Of a stretch of DNA of 64,000 bases, positions 8,616 through 18,513 are shown in pieces. A model generated the notes under the pieces. The model was not told the DNA's origin. It saw only the letters and a list, made by a program, of their open reading frames with translations, and made no database searches. Source of the DNA: Methylocapsa sp. D3K7 (GTDB lineage Bacteria; Pseudomonadota; Alphaproteobacteria; Rhizobiales; Beijerinckiaceae); the NCBI RefSeq assembly GCF_029855125.1, contig NZ_CP123229.1, positions 1,736,001 to 1,800,000 of the forward strand. Reading direction: 5' to 3'. Position 1 is the stretch's first letter. The number at the start of each line of letters is the position of its first letter. Position numbers and translations under genes: made by a program.

Positions 8616-9239
8616 AGAGAGGAAGGCCGCTTGCGCATCGCGGGCGGTCCGCAGCAACAGCGGGATCTGGCCAGGGTCCCGCAATAGCGACGCGGCGATC
8701 GCGCCGAGCGCGAGCGAGCCGTCCGTTTTCAGCGCCACCAAGGCCGCATGTGGCAACCGCCGGTGCGCGGGATCGGCCACCACCCGGAATGCCGCGAAGG
8801 GCAGCTTGTGGAAAGCGGCGACACGCGCCGCAATATGCGATTCCATATCGGCGGCATGGGCACCCGTCTTAAGATACAGGGCATGCTTTTCTTCATGTCC
8901 CGCCACGGGAGAATCGACCCCGGCGATCCCGGCGACCGTCGCGCCGCCGAATGCGCAGGATAGCCGCTTCGACCAGCCCAGATCGCAATCATAGCTGGTG
9001 CCGTCTTCCGAAATGACTGTGCGAGCGATAAGTCTCGCTCCGGGAGCGAGCCCAGGAGCCAATCCGCCAGCGACGCCAAAACTGATAATCGCGGATGCTT
9101 TCTTCGCGACGGCCGCGTGCAAAGCGGCTTCAAGCCCCGCGGCGTCGCCGCCGCCTGCGATGGCGCGGATTCGCGGCCCGGCGACGATCCTGGCTTCCGT
9201 TTTGAGGCCAGTAACGGCGATGATTGGAAAGGGCGTCAC
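8505..9239 (-). CDS. hpnG: Adenosylhopane nucleosidase/phosphorylase HpnG
   Basis: A 244-residue protein of the purine nucleoside phosphorylase fold, expected to remove adenine from adenosylhopane to give ribosylhopane. Visible features are the N-terminal strand FPIIAVTGLKTEARIV, ISFGVAGGLAPGL, and HAADMESHIAARVA, which carries the catalytic-type ME pair. The start is GTG at 9239, overlapping the shc stop by 4 bp (GTGA), so it is translationally coupled to shc. The final ~37 codons run antisense into the end of hpnH. Last gene of the minus-strand hopanoid operon. Confidence 0.9.
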   Translation of the reverse strand: MTPFPIIAVTGLKTEARIVAGPRIRAIAGGGDAAGLEAALHAAVAKKASAIISFGVAGGLAPGLAPGARLIARTVISEDGTSYDCDLGWSKRLSCAFGGATVAGIAGVDSPVAGHEEKHALYLKTGAHAADMESHIAARVAAFHKLPFAAFRVVADPAHRRLPHAALVALKTDGSLALGAIAASLLRDPGQIPLLLRTARDAQAAFLSLLRSRKLIAGTLGFSDFREFLLDVPAEDVLGGTLQV

Positions 9240-11206
9240 ATGCCCGCCAGCACTGGAGGACGGTTGCCGGTTTTGAGATTGCGGTAGCGCGCCATCGCCC
9301 ACAGCGGGAAATATTTCGCGTAACCATGATAGCGTAGATAAAACACCCGGGGAAAACCCGTCGCGGTAAAACGCTCTTCCTTCCAAAATCCGTCCTCCGC
9401 CTGGGTCGCCGCAAGATAGCGCGCCCCCAAAGTGACCGCATCGTCTTCGACCTGACCCGCGGCCATCAACGCAAGCAAGGCCCATGCCGTCTGCGACGGC
9501 GTGCTGGGTGCCGGCCTGTAGCCCGTATAGTCCAGATCGTAACTCTCGCCGCCTTCGCCCCAGCCGCCATCCTTGTTTTGGATGCGTTTCAACCAAGCAA
9601 TCGCTTTCTGGATGTCTGCACTGCGCAGATCGCGCCGCAGCACATGAAACGCGCAAAGCACCGACCAAGTTCCATAGATATAATTCATTCCCCAGCGGCC
9701 AAACCAGCTGCCGTCCTTTTCCTGAGTCCGCAAGAGATAATCGAGGCCGCGCGCGACAGCGGAATTGCGGGCTGGAACCTCCCCAAGCTGGCCCAGCATG
9801 GACAGACAGCGGGCTGTTACATCCGCCGTCGGCGGATCGAGCAAGGCTCCGTGATCAGCGAAGGGGATATAGTTCAAATAATCATAGTCATTGTCAGCAT
9901 CGAAAGCGCCCCAGCCGCCGTTGGCGCTCTGCAGGCCTTCGATCCACTCGCGCGCCCGCGCAATTGCGGTTGCGTATTTCAAAGAGCCGGCGCGATCCAT
10001 CGCCATCGCGACGACAGCGGTATCGTCGACATCGGGGTAGTGCGGATTGGCATATTGGAACGCCCAGCCGCCCGGCCGGACCCGCGGCTTTTGCACGGCC
10101 CAATCCCCCACGACATCGGTGATTTGCAAGGGTTCGAGCCAGGCAAGACCGGCATGAACAGACCTCTCAGCAGGGTCGCCGCCGGCCTCCATTAAGGCGT
10201 GCGACGCAAGCGCCGTATCCCACACCGGCGAGACGCAGGGCTGGCAATAGGCTTCGTTCTCGTGGATCACGAGAAGTTTATCGATCGCGTTCAGAATTTG
10301 GACCATCCTTGGGTCGTCCCTCGGATAGCCAAGTGCGTCGAACATCATCGCCGAATAGGCCATGGCCGGGTAAATCGCGCCAAGCCCATCCTCACCATTC
10401 AAGTGTTCCTCGACGAAGGCAACTGCTTGATCGATCGCCCGCTTGCGCAAGCTTTTGGGAAAGTAAGGCTCGGCCCAGCGCAGCAAGTTGTCGAGCGCGC
10501 CAAAGATCTGCGTCCAGGGAAATTTTTGCTGCGGGCCGCCAGGCCAGTGGCGCACCCTATCCGGGGGTTCGACGAAGAGTTCCTCGATGGTGACGTTGCG
10601 CGGATTTCGTGCGCGCGGCTTGAGCGCGTTCACGACCACGAGGGGCATGATGACCGTGCGGCTCCAATAGGAGACCTTGGTCATATGAAAGGGGAACCAG
10701 CGCGGCAAGAGCAAAATCTCGACCGGCATGACGGGCACGCCGCGCCAAGGCAGCACGCCGAAGAGGGCAAGCAGCGCGCGGGTGAACACATTGGCGTTCG
10801 CTGCGCCGCCATGCGCGAGGATCGCCGTGCGGGCACGCCGCATGTGATCCGCGTCCGGGCTATTGCCCACAGCTTTCAGCGCGAAATAGGCCTTGACGGA
10901 ACTGCTGAGGTTGAAGGGGCCATCGGTGAACAGCGGCCAGCCATCGTGCGCTGCTTGCTTGCGCCGGATAAAGGCGGCGATCTTGGCTTCGAGCAAGGCA
11001 TCGGCTGGCTGTCCGAGAAAATGCCGGAACAGAATATATTCGGCCGGGATCGTGACATCGGCTTCCAATTCGAAGACAAAATGCCCATCGGGGCGCTGGA
11101 CATCCAACAGCGCTTGCCTCGCGCGCGAGACCGCCGCGTCGATGCGGGCGAATTCGCGATCCGCTGTGTCGGGCGCTTGCGTGACACCGTCGATTTGTTC
11201 CACCAA
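9236..11206 (-). CDS. shc: Squalene-hopene cyclase
   Basis: A 656-residue class II triterpene cyclase (also called hpnF) that turns squalene into hopene and hopanol at the inner membrane. The protonating DXDD motif is DVDD at residues 392-395. Repeated QW motifs are present (for example SANGGWGAFD, NKDGGWGE, DGSWFGRWG). Length is normal for the family. It lies 15 bp after hpnE and overlaps hpnG, fitting a single operon hpnACDE-shc-hpnG. Confidence 0.97.
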   Translation of the reverse strand: MVEQIDGVTQAPDTADREFARIDAAVSRARQALLDVQRPDGHFVFELEADVTIPAEYILFRHFLGQPADALLEAKIAAFIRRKQAAHDGWPLFTDGPFNLSSSVKAYFALKAVGNSPDADHMRRARTAILAHGGAANANVFTRALLALFGVLPWRGVPVMPVEILLLPRWFPFHMTKVSYWSRTVIMPLVVVNALKPRARNPRNVTIEELFVEPPDRVRHWPGGPQQKFPWTQIFGALDNLLRWAEPYFPKSLRKRAIDQAVAFVEEHLNGEDGLGAIYPAMAYSAMMFDALGYPRDDPRMVQILNAIDKLLVIHENEAYCQPCVSPVWDTALASHALMEAGGDPAERSVHAGLAWLEPLQITDVVGDWAVQKPRVRPGGWAFQYANPHYPDVDDTAVVAMAMDRAGSLKYATAIARAREWIEGLQSANGGWGAFDADNDYDYLNYIPFADHGALLDPPTADVTARCLSMLGQLGEVPARNSAVARGLDYLLRTQEKDGSWFGRWGMNYIYGTWSVLCAFHVLRRDLRSADIQKAIAWLKRIQNKDGGWGEGGESYDLDYTGYRPAPSTPSQTAWALLALMAAGQVEDDAVTLGARYLAATQAEDGFWKEERFTATGFPRVFYLRYHGYAKYFPLWAMARYRNLKTGNRPPVLAGM

Positions 11207-11221
11207 GCCGCCCTTTATGAC

Positions 11222-12472
11222 TTACCTCATTGCCGCGATCTTACCGGCCGCTCGATGGCCGGAGCGGATTGCCCCTTCGATCGTCGCGGGCAAGCCGGTC
11301 GCCGTCCAGTCGCCGGCAAGCACCAGATTTGCGTAGGCCGTTTCAATGCCAGGCCGGCGCCGGTTTTCGGCGACCGTCGCCGCGAAGGTCGCCCGTTTTT
11401 CCTTGATGATCTGCCACGGCGGCAGCGGCTTTTCAATCTGTGTCACTTTTGCAACTTCCGCCCAGATGCGCCCGGCGAGGTCTTCGCGCGAAACGTCGAG
11501 AAGGCGGTCGGCGCCGCTGATCGTGACCGACAACCGGTCCGGAAAGGCGAACAGCCATTCGATGGTGCCGTTCACAATGCCCATGAGGGGCGGAAAATCC
11601 GCAGGCGGCGCAATGCTGAAATGCGCATTGACGATCGCACGGTAACTGTCCGGCGTTTTTAGTCCCGGCACGAGGCTCCCGGCAATTTGCGGCGGAACCG
11701 CGAGAATGACCGTATCTTCTGGGCCAAGCGGCAGCACATTATCGCCGAAATGGAAGGCATTGGCGCGGCCCATGGCAAAACCGATGGCCCGCAGCCGGTG
11801 CTCGAAATGGATCTTGGCACCATGCTTGGAAAGATCATCGAGTGCCGGGTCAATGAAGGCCGCCGACAGGCCTTGACGCGCCACCAAGGGACGGCAAGCC
11901 CGCCCTCCCCGCGCCAGCGTTTCCCGAACCACGGCGCTGGCGAGTTTCGACGATCCTTCACCAGGATCCGTATTCAAGGCGGCGAGGAAAAACGGCCGCC
12001 AGAGCCGCTCGTAAAGCACACCGCTCTGGGAAAGCACCTCACCGACCGGCGCGTCCTTGCCGGGGAGAAGAAGGCGCAACAGGCCAAGATAATCCAGCGG
12101 ACTCGTGCCGGGCACCCGCCGGTTGGGCGAGAAAATCCACCACGGAAACGCTCCGGCGTTCGGACGCAACCGCCATCGCTCCCCGGTTGCAAGGTCCATG
12201 AAGGCGAAGTCCGCTTCCGGCGGTCCCGTCAGCTGATCCTCCGCTCCGATCGCCGCCAAATAATTTCGCGCATCGGTATTCCCGGACAGCAGCAAATGAT
12301 TGCCATTGTCGATCGTTATCCCGAGGGCGGGATCGAAATAGGAGCGGCAACGGCCGCCCGCATGGCGGGCTGCCTCATGCAGCACGACATCGCGGGGACC
12401 GCCCGCAAGGCGGACGGCCGCCGCTAGCCCGGCCAGCCCGGCACCGATGATATGAACGGTGGGACGGCCCAT
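11222..12472 (-). CDS. hpnE: Hydroxysqualene dehydroxylase HpnE
   Basis: A 416-residue FAD-dependent amine-oxidase-fold enzyme that reduces hydroxysqualene to squalene. The dinucleotide-binding motif VHIIGAGLAGLAAAVRLAGG is at residues 6-25, with the second FAD segment near the C-terminus (NLVLAGDWTATGLPATIEGA). The frame extends upstream, but the ATG at 12472 overlaps the hpnD stop (TGATG), starts six residues before the FAD fold and fits the family. Confidence 0.94.
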   Translation of the reverse strand: MGRPTVHIIGAGLAGLAAAVRLAGGPRDVVLHEAARHAGGRCRSYFDPALGITIDNGNHLLLSGNTDARNYLAAIGAEDQLTGPPEADFAFMDLATGERWRLRPNAGAFPWWIFSPNRRVPGTSPLDYLGLLRLLLPGKDAPVGEVLSQSGVLYERLWRPFFLAALNTDPGEGSSKLASAVVRETLARGGRACRPLVARQGLSAAFIDPALDDLSKHGAKIHFEHRLRAIGFAMGRANAFHFGDNVLPLGPEDTVILAVPPQIAGSLVPGLKTPDSYRAIVNAHFSIAPPADFPPLMGIVNGTIEWLFAFPDRLSVTISGADRLLDVSREDLAGRIWAEVAKVTQIEKPLPPWQIIKEKRATFAATVAENRRRPGIETAYANLVLAGDWTATGLPATIEGAIRSGHRAAGKIAAMR

Positions 12473-13320
12473 CACACGAGACCGTAGCGCAAAATCGCAA
12501 GGAGAACGCGATGGCGGGGCGTGCGGACACGGGAGCGCGGCACGGCAAATCCGCGCTGTTCCAAACGGTCGAGAATGGCCCGGTAAACATCCGCCATGAT
12601 TCTTGGCGCGCGGACGCTTCTGCGGGGACATCGCGCCATGATCCGGGCCGCCTCGGCAAAATGCGCCTTAGCCCGCGCGAGCGTCGGCGCACATGCCCGC
12701 CCCAGCGCCGAATCGGCGAGAACCGCGCGCGGTTCCTCAACACTGATGCCCGCCACGCAAAGATCCTCGCGCGGAAGATAGAGCCGACCGATCGCGGCGT
12801 CCTCGTCGAGGTCGCGCAAAATATTGGTGAGCTGCAACGCGCGGCCAAGATGATGCGCGAGGTTATCGCCTTCCGCTTCTGGCATCCCGAAGGCGCGCGC
12901 CGACAGCCGGCCAACGGCACTCGCCACCCGATCGCAGTAAAGATCGAGCGTCGCGAGATCCGGGGCTCGGATGTCGGTCTCGACATCCATTTCCATGCCA
13001 TCGATCACGGCGCAAAAATCCTCCCGCCTCAGGCCAAAGGCGTGGATGGCTTCGCCGAGACCCCGCAGCGAAGGTTTGATTGGCTCACCCCGCGCATAGA
13101 GTGAGTCAATATCGCGCCGCCATTGCGCAAGCGCTTGCTTGCGGGCGGGACGCGGCCCTGCTTCATCGGCGATGTCATCGACGGCGCGGCAGAAGGAATA
13201 GATTTCAAACATCGCCTCGCGGCGGGGACGCGGAAGAATGCGCATCGCCGCGTTGAACGAACTGCCGCGCGCGCTGGTGGACGCGTCGGCCGGAACAGCC
13301 GCTTCCGACGCACCGTTCAT
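12472..13320 (-). CDS. hpnD: Presqualene diphosphate synthase HpnD
   Basis: A 282-residue squalene/phytoene synthase family protein joining two farnesyl diphosphates into presqualene diphosphate. The two Mg-binding motifs are DDIAD (residues 48-52) and DLDED (170-174), each in the expected context (FCRAVDDIADEAG, LTNILRDLDEDAAIGRLYLP). The ATG at 13320 overlaps the hpnC stop by 4 bp (ATGA). An upstream extension of the frame runs antisense to nothing useful and is ignored. Confidence 0.95.
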   Translation of the reverse strand: MNGASEAAVPADASTSARGSSFNAAMRILPRPRREAMFEIYSFCRAVDDIADEAGPRPARKQALAQWRRDIDSLYARGEPIKPSLRGLGEAIHAFGLRREDFCAVIDGMEMDVETDIRAPDLATLDLYCDRVASAVGRLSARAFGMPEAEGDNLAHHLGRALQLTNILRDLDEDAAIGRLYLPREDLCVAGISVEEPRAVLADSALGRACAPTLARAKAHFAEAARIMARCPRRSVRAPRIMADVYRAILDRLEQRGFAVPRSRVRTPRHRVLLAILRYGLV

Positions 13321-14195
13321 GCGCCACCGGCGGGGGTGGGCGCGGTCCGCCGCGGGCGGAAGAACGCGCGCAGCCCTTCGGCGATGCCCGTGCTTGAGGC
13401 GGCAAGAACGTCCACCTTCCCCAAATGAACTTTTTCGCTCAATGGATCGCGTTCGAGTAACAATATGTTGATCTGGCGAGCGAGGCTGACGATCACAGCG
13501 ATTTCCAAGCAAAGCCGGAAATCCTGGAGTTCGCGAGGAAGAGGGTAACCCAAGGCAATCAGCGATGCGTTGCGCTCCGCCACGCCTTGCAAAACTTTGC
13601 GCAGCGCCGGCGAGGCTTGTGGCGCGCCGAGCACCTCCACGCCAATGTTTTGCGCGGCAAGCATATCTTGCGGAATATAAACACGATCGAGGTTGCGGTA
13701 GTCGGCGCCGCAATCTTGCAAATGATTGTTGATTTGCAGCGCCGTGCACAGGGCGTCTGAAGCGGGCCAAGTTGAGTCGCTTTCGCCATGCACGTCCAGA
13801 ACGAAGCGTCCGACCGGCGCCGCCGAATAGGCGCAATAGTCCAGGAGCTCGGACCAATTCGCATAGCGGTGCTTGATGGCATCCATCCGGAACGCGCGCA
13901 AAAGATCGAGCGCGTGGCGCGGCGGCAGTTTGCGCGCGGCGAGGGCAGACCGAAGCGGCCGCGCGGCTGCGATGGCATCGCTCCTCCCGGTCAGCGTCGC
14001 CTCGAATTGATCGAGCAAGGCGAGCTTGGCATCCGGCGTCAGGGACGCATTGTCAGCGACATCGTCGGCGCCCCGCGCAAAGCGGTAAAAGGCAAGGATC
14101 ACGGAGCGGTGTCTTGGGGCGATGAGGAAGGAGGCCACGGGGAAATTCTCGCCCCGGTGCGTCTTCGTCGGTTCCTCAACAAAGTCCGGTGTCAT
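13317..14195 (-). CDS. hpnC: Hydroxysqualene synthase HpnC
   Basis: A 292-residue squalene/phytoene synthase family protein that converts presqualene diphosphate to hydroxysqualene. It shows DDVAD at residues 44-48 (FARGADDVADNA) and DCGAD at 161-165 (NNHLQDCGADYRNLDRVYIP). It overlaps hpnA upstream and hpnD downstream by 4 bp each. Together HpnC, HpnD and HpnE form the three-enzyme bacterial squalene route that replaces squalene synthase. Confidence 0.95.
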   Translation of the reverse strand: MTPDFVEEPTKTHRGENFPVASFLIAPRHRSVILAFYRFARGADDVADNASLTPDAKLALLDQFEATLTGRSDAIAAARPLRSALAARKLPPRHALDLLRAFRMDAIKHRYANWSELLDYCAYSAAPVGRFVLDVHGESDSTWPASDALCTALQINNHLQDCGADYRNLDRVYIPQDMLAAQNIGVEVLGAPQASPALRKVLQGVAERNASLIALGYPLPRELQDFRLCLEIAVIVSLARQINILLLERDPLSEKVHLGKVDVLAASSTGIAEGLRAFFRPRRTAPTPAGGA

Positions 14196-15223
14196 CGCAA
14201 TTGCCCGTTGTCGCGGAACCAGGCCAAGGCCTCCTTGAGGGCCTCGGGATAGGGCCTTGCCTTATAGCCGAGATCGCGTTCGGCCTTGGCGGAACTAAAG
14301 AACATCCGGTACTTCGACATCCGCAAGCCGTCGAGGGTGAGGAAAGGTTCCCGCCGGGTCACATGCGCCATGGCCTCGGCCGCGATGGCGCAGGGGTAGA
14401 GCAAGGGTCGCGGCAACCGTAGTTTGGGAGGCCGGCGATTGCACATCCCGGCGATTTGGCCAAGGAGCTCCGCGAGCAGCACATTTTGGCCGCCGAGAAT
14501 ATAATGCTCGCCGGGCATGCCAAGTTGCAAGGCGGCGAGGTGGCCGTTCGCGACATCGTCGACATGCACCAGATTGAGCCCGGTATCGACGAATCCTGGA
14601 ATGCGGCCAGAGGCTGCCTCGAGAATGACCCGGCCCGTCGGGGTGGGCTTCAAGTCGCGCGGCCCAATCGGCGCCGTCGGATGCACGATGACCGCCGGCA
14701 AACCCTCGCCGCCGATCATAGCTTCCACGACTTGCTCGGCGGCAACCTTGCTTTTCTTATAGGCGCCGATCGCGCAGGATTCGCTAAGGCGCATCGTCTC
14801 GTCGGCCGTGCCGCCATTGGCAGCGCAGGCGATAGTCGCCACACTGCTCGTATAGACGACGCGCTCAACGCCCGCCGTGAGTGCCGCCCGCATGAGCACC
14901 CGTGTCCCCTCGCGGTTTGCCGAGAAAATTTCATCCGGCTTGCGGGCCCAGAGTCGGTAATCGGCCGCGACATGAAACAAAAAACGCACCCCCGCCATGG
15001 CCAGCGCGACCGCCGCCGCATCGCGCATGTCGCCTTCAGCGATCTCGACATCGAGCCCTGTGAGATTTATCCGGTTGCTGCTCCTGCGCAGCAAAGCCCG
15101 GACAGAATAGCCCGACCCGATCAGCGCGCGTGCCACCGCGGACCCGACGAAGCCCGAAGCTCCCGTGACCAAAACCTTGCCACCCGCCACGCCGTCCGAC
15201 CTCCGCTGGAAACGCTCAACCAT
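14192..15223 (-). CDS. hpnA: Hopanoid-associated sugar epimerase HpnA
   Basis: A 343-residue extended short-chain dehydrogenase/epimerase. The NAD(P) motif is VLVTGASGFVGSAVA at about residues 17-31, with the catalytic YxxxK as YKKSK. HpnA is conserved at the head of hopanoid operons; its exact reaction is not settled. ATG 15223 was chosen because it begins shortly before the Rossmann fold. A GTG further in (before AGGKVLVTGA) is an alternative. First gene of the operon, overlapping hpnC by 4 bp. Confidence 0.92.
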   Translation of the reverse strand: MVERFQRRSDGVAGGKVLVTGASGFVGSAVARALIGSGYSVRALLRRSSNRINLTGLDVEIAEGDMRDAAAVALAMAGVRFLFHVAADYRLWARKPDEIFSANREGTRVLMRAALTAGVERVVYTSSVATIACAANGGTADETMRLSESCAIGAYKKSKVAAEQVVEAMIGGEGLPAVIVHPTAPIGPRDLKPTPTGRVILEAASGRIPGFVDTGLNLVHVDDVANGHLAALQLGMPGEHYILGGQNVLLAELLGQIAGMCNRRPPKLRLPRPLLYPCAIAAEAMAHVTRREPFLTLDGLRMSKYRMFFSSAKAERDLGYKARPYPEALKEALAWFRDNGQLR

Positions 15224-15300
15224 GGACCCGCTTAGAGCATGTCCCTTGTAATGTGCAATATGATCCGGGATCTGGCCGGAACGTTGGATTGCCCGGGGTT

Positions 15301-15519
15301 TCATGGTCCCCGGCAAAATGTCACATTCGCAGTGAGCGAGCGAATTAATGTCTGATTCTTGCATATGACGGTGGGGGACACGGTGCTCATTTTGGAATTG
15401 TCGGGAAGAAGCGGTGGATCTTCGGCATGCGCTGCTCCGCAAGCCAGTGACATCCATAGGGTGCCAAGAAACAGCGACATTGGCGAATGAGCTGTGCGCG
15501 ATTGACTTGGGGGATTCAT
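15301..15519 (-). CDS. Possible small secreted protein upstream of hpnA
   Basis: A 72-residue frame with a plausible signal peptide (MSLFLGTLWMSLACGAAHA, cleavage before EDPP) and a mature part of about 40 residues with two cysteines (VICKNQ, VTFCRG). It is on the same strand as hpnA and ends 78 bp before it, so it could be in the same transcript. An internal ATG at 15480 is an alternative start. No family is recognised, and it could be a chance frame. Confidence 0.4.
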   Translation of the reverse strand: MNPPSQSRTAHSPMSLFLGTLWMSLACGAAHAEDPPLLPDNSKMSTVSPTVICKNQTLIRSLTANVTFCRGP

Positions 15520-15742
15520 CTTCCTAGACATGCTCCAAGCCCTTTGCGTGGTTTCCTTCGGCCTGCGGCGCTTGCGGCGGGGGAAGGGTTCCCGAAGGGC
15601 CGGAAATATCTCTTAACCAATCTGACGATTCGAGCAATCCGCTTATTATTCATGAATAGTCGGGAGGCTCGCGGCCGCCCTATTCGCGAATGAGGAGAAA
15701 CTTTCGCGCTCCAGCGGAAAAAATCATGGCTATGATTGAACG

Positions 15743-17572
15743 ATGAGCACATCCCCCGCCCTCACGGCGAACGCCGACGGACCCGAGAAGAAGCCTTCCC
15801 CGCGCGCACTTTTGCAGCTTGCGCCTTATCTTCTGCGCTATAAACCGCGCATTTTTGGTGCCCTTGCCGCCGTGACGGTGGCGGCGGCGGCAACCCTGGC
15901 GGTGCCGCTGGCGATCCGGCGGATGATCGATTTCGGCTTTACGGCGGAAAGCGCCAACTTGATCAATACCTATTTCCTCGGCCTGATCGCGGTCGCCGGA
16001 GTGCTCGCGCTCGCCTCGGGCGCGCGATATTATTTCGTAACCACTCTCGGCGAGCGAGTCGTCGCCGACCTCAGGGCAAATGTGTTCCGCCATCTTTGTT
16101 CGCTCGATGCCGAATTCTATGACACCGCGCGGACGGGAGAACTCCTGTCCAGGCTCACCGCCGATACGACGCAGATGAAGGCCGCTTTCGGCACGACATC
16201 GGCGGTCGCGTTGCGGAATTTCTTGCTGTTCATCGGCGCGATCGCCCTGATGGTCTATACGAGTCCAATCCTTTCCGCCGCCGTGCTGATTGCCATTCCG
16301 ATTATCGTTTTGCCGCTCGTGGCCTCCGGCCGCCTAGTCCGCAAGCGCTCGCGCACCGCGCAGGATACGCTCGCCGAAGCCAGTGCCTATGCCGCGGAAA
16401 GCCTCGGCGCCGTGCGTGTCATGCAGGCATTTGGCGCCGAGCCGGCCACCGGCCGCCATTTTGGCGCCACCGTCGAGGAGGCTTATGCCGCCGCCCGCAA
16501 CGCCGCGCTCTCGCGCGCAATCCTCACGATCACCGTCATATTCCTTGTTTTCGCGAGTATCGTGTGCGTGCTTTGGTTTGGCGCGCGGGACGTGCTCGCG
16601 GGGCGCATGACCGGCGGGCTTTTGTCGCAATTTTTGCTTTATGCCGTTTTGGCCGCGAGCTCCTTGAGCGAATTGAGCCAAGTCTGGGGCGAAATCGCCG
16701 CCGCCGCCGGTGCCGCTGGCCGGATCTCGGATATTCTTGCCGTGCAACCGAAGATCGTCGCGCCGCTCAATACCGCCGTGCTGCCCGTGCCAACGCGCGG
16801 CGAAATCGTCTTCGAGGATGTCACCTTCGCTTATCCGACACGGCCGCAAGAGTCCGCCTTGCACGGCCTGTCCTTCAAGATAGCGCCCGGAGAAATGGTC
16901 GCCGTCGTTGGGCCGTCCGGGGCTGGCAAGACGACGCTTTTTCAGCTGCTCTCGCGGTTCTACGATCCAGCGTCGGGCCGCGTCCTGCTCGACGGCATCG
17001 ACATCAAGACCGTCGATCCCGCGGCGCTTCGCCGGCGGATCAAGAGCGTTCCACAAGACCCCGTAATCTTCGCCGCCTCGATCGCCGACAATATCCGCTA
17101 CGGCTCCCCCGATGCGAGCGATGAAGCCGTGCGGCACGCGGCCAAGCGCGCCGCCGCCGACGCGTTCATCCAAGCCTTGCCGCATGGCTATGCGACTCTG
17201 GCGGGCGAGCGGGGCGTCACCTTGTCGGGCGGCCAGCGGCAGCGGATTGCCATCGCGCGGGCGATTTTGCAGGAAGCCCCGGTCCTGCTTCTCGATGAAG
17301 CAACGTCCGCCCTCGATTCCGAAAACGAAGCTACGGTGCAAGGGGCCCTTGAACAGGTGATGTCCGAACGCACGACACTCGTGATCGCGCATCGGCTGGC
17401 AACGGTCCTCGAAGCCGACCGGATTCTCGTTCTCGACAATGGCCGGTTGATCGAGGAAGGCACGCATAAGACACTCGTCGCCAAGGATGGCCTTTATGCC
17501 CGCCTCGCCAAGCTCCAATTCGAAACCGGCGCGGAGGCGCTCAACGCCACTACGACCGCCGCTGCGGAGTGA
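15743..17572 (+). CDS. ABC transporter, fused membrane and ATPase domains (MsbA/LmrA type)
   Basis: A 609-residue half-transporter that would work as a homodimer. Residues ~30-330 form the six-helix exporter domain (helices such as IFGALAAVTVAAAATLAVP and FLLFIGAIALMVYT). The ATPase has Walker A GPSGAGKTT (~residue 390), signature LSGGQRQR (~494), and Walker B VLLLDEATSALDS (~514), followed by the H-loop IAHRLAT. The family exports lipids, drugs or peptides. The closest type in Rhizobiales is the MsbA-like ABC exporter of unknown substrate. Next to hopanoid genes but on the opposite strand, so a hopanoid link is only speculation. Confidence 0.92.
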   Translation: MSTSPALTANADGPEKKPSPRALLQLAPYLLRYKPRIFGALAAVTVAAAATLAVPLAIRRMIDFGFTAESANLINTYFLGLIAVAGVLALASGARYYFVTTLGERVVADLRANVFRHLCSLDAEFYDTARTGELLSRLTADTTQMKAAFGTTSAVALRNFLLFIGAIALMVYTSPILSAAVLIAIPIIVLPLVASGRLVRKRSRTAQDTLAEASAYAAESLGAVRVMQAFGAEPATGRHFGATVEEAYAAARNAALSRAILTITVIFLVFASIVCVLWFGARDVLAGRMTGGLLSQFLLYAVLAASSLSELSQVWGEIAAAAGAAGRISDILAVQPKIVAPLNTAVLPVPTRGEIVFEDVTFAYPTRPQESALHGLSFKIAPGEMVAVVGPSGAGKTTLFQLLSRFYDPASGRVLLDGIDIKTVDPAALRRRIKSVPQDPVIFAASIADNIRYGSPDASDEAVRHAAKRAAADAFIQALPHGYATLAGERGVTLSGGQRQRIAIARAILQEAPVLLLDEATSALDSENEATVQGALEQVMSERTTLVIAHRLATVLEADRILVLDNGRLIEEGTHKTLVAKDGLYARLAKLQFETGAEALNATTTAAAE

Positions 17573-17644
17573 GCCGGGAGCCCCCCGACGTTCCCAGCGA
17601 ATCCAACCCTCGCCCCCAGCGAATATCTAAACTAGGACTCGCAT

Positions 17645-18424
17645 ATGATCGATAGGTGGCTGTCCCTGCCGGTTCCCGCTTTGGTTTTCACCGTGGCGGC
17701 ATTTTATGGCGGGTCCGCGCTGCTGTTGATCTATTTGTGCTTTGGGCGTCTGACCGGAGCCTGGGTCCAAAGCTTTAGAGGAGTCGTCGCGCCTTTTATC
17801 GGCGGGATCGTGGTCATTCTCGGTATCCTCATCGGATTTCTCGCCAATGATGTTTGGGACCGCAACCGGCGCGCCGCAAGCACAGTGCGAAGAGAAGCCG
17901 CGAGCCTGCTTTCCCTTCACGATCTTGTCGCCGCGTCCGGATTGCCGGATGCAACGATCAATTGTGCCATTCGAGACTATGTGACCGCTGTCACCGAAAA
18001 GGAATGGCCAAGCATGGCAGAGGGAGAGGCGTCCGTTCAGGCGGAAGCGGCGCAAGATCAGTTGCTGCGAATCGTCGCTCAGTCGGAGTCGGTGCCAAAT
18101 GGTGGCGCGGCATTCAACCGTTTGCTCGTTGACACAGCCATGAATGTCCGCCAAGCGCGCGACGACCGGCTGGCGCTCAGCGCGGACTATTCGGAATCTG
18201 AAAAATGGGCCAGCGTCCTTTTGTTCGCCGTGATGGGGCAAATCAGCGTCGCCGTCGTGCATCTCGAACGGGCGCGTCCGCATATCGCGGCCATGGCCAT
18301 TTTCACCATTGGGGTTATTATTGTGATCGGCTTGATCGCGGCTTATGAGCAGCCTTTCAATCCGCCCCTCTCCGTCTCGCCGGAACCGCTCCTCAACGTG
18401 CTGAAGCTTGTTTCAAACGGCTGA
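17645..18424 (+). CDS. DUF4239 / bestrophin-like membrane protein
   Basis: A 259-residue protein with membrane helices at about residues 10-35 and 47-68 and two more near 195-245. The motif IGFLANDVWDRNRRA after the second helix is typical of the DUF4239 bestrophin-like family, of unknown function. It precedes the Mic60-like gene, where many Rhizobiales have hemC/hemD instead. The start ATG at 17645 gives the expected short N-terminus before helix 1. Confidence 0.8.
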   Translation: MIDRWLSLPVPALVFTVAAFYGGSALLLIYLCFGRLTGAWVQSFRGVVAPFIGGIVVILGILIGFLANDVWDRNRRAASTVRREAASLLSLHDLVAASGLPDATINCAIRDYVTAVTEKEWPSMAEGEASVQAEAAQDQLLRIVAQSESVPNGGAAFNRLLVDTAMNVRQARDDRLALSADYSESEKWASVLLFAVMGQISVAVVHLERARPHIAAMAIFTIGVIIVIGLIAAYEQPFNPPLSVSPEPLLNVLKLVSNG

Positions 18425-18513
18425 GTCCGAAAATATAGGCCGCCGACCGGCGATGCCACCCGTTGCGCGCCGCATTGCGTTCCTTTACAAAGGCGCCAAA
18501 TCGAGGATGCCCG

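Noticed and set aside
16334..17518. 394-codon minus-strand frame within the ABC transporter
   Set aside because: Antisense to the Walker and signature motifs of a clear ABC exporter; composition of a shadow frame.
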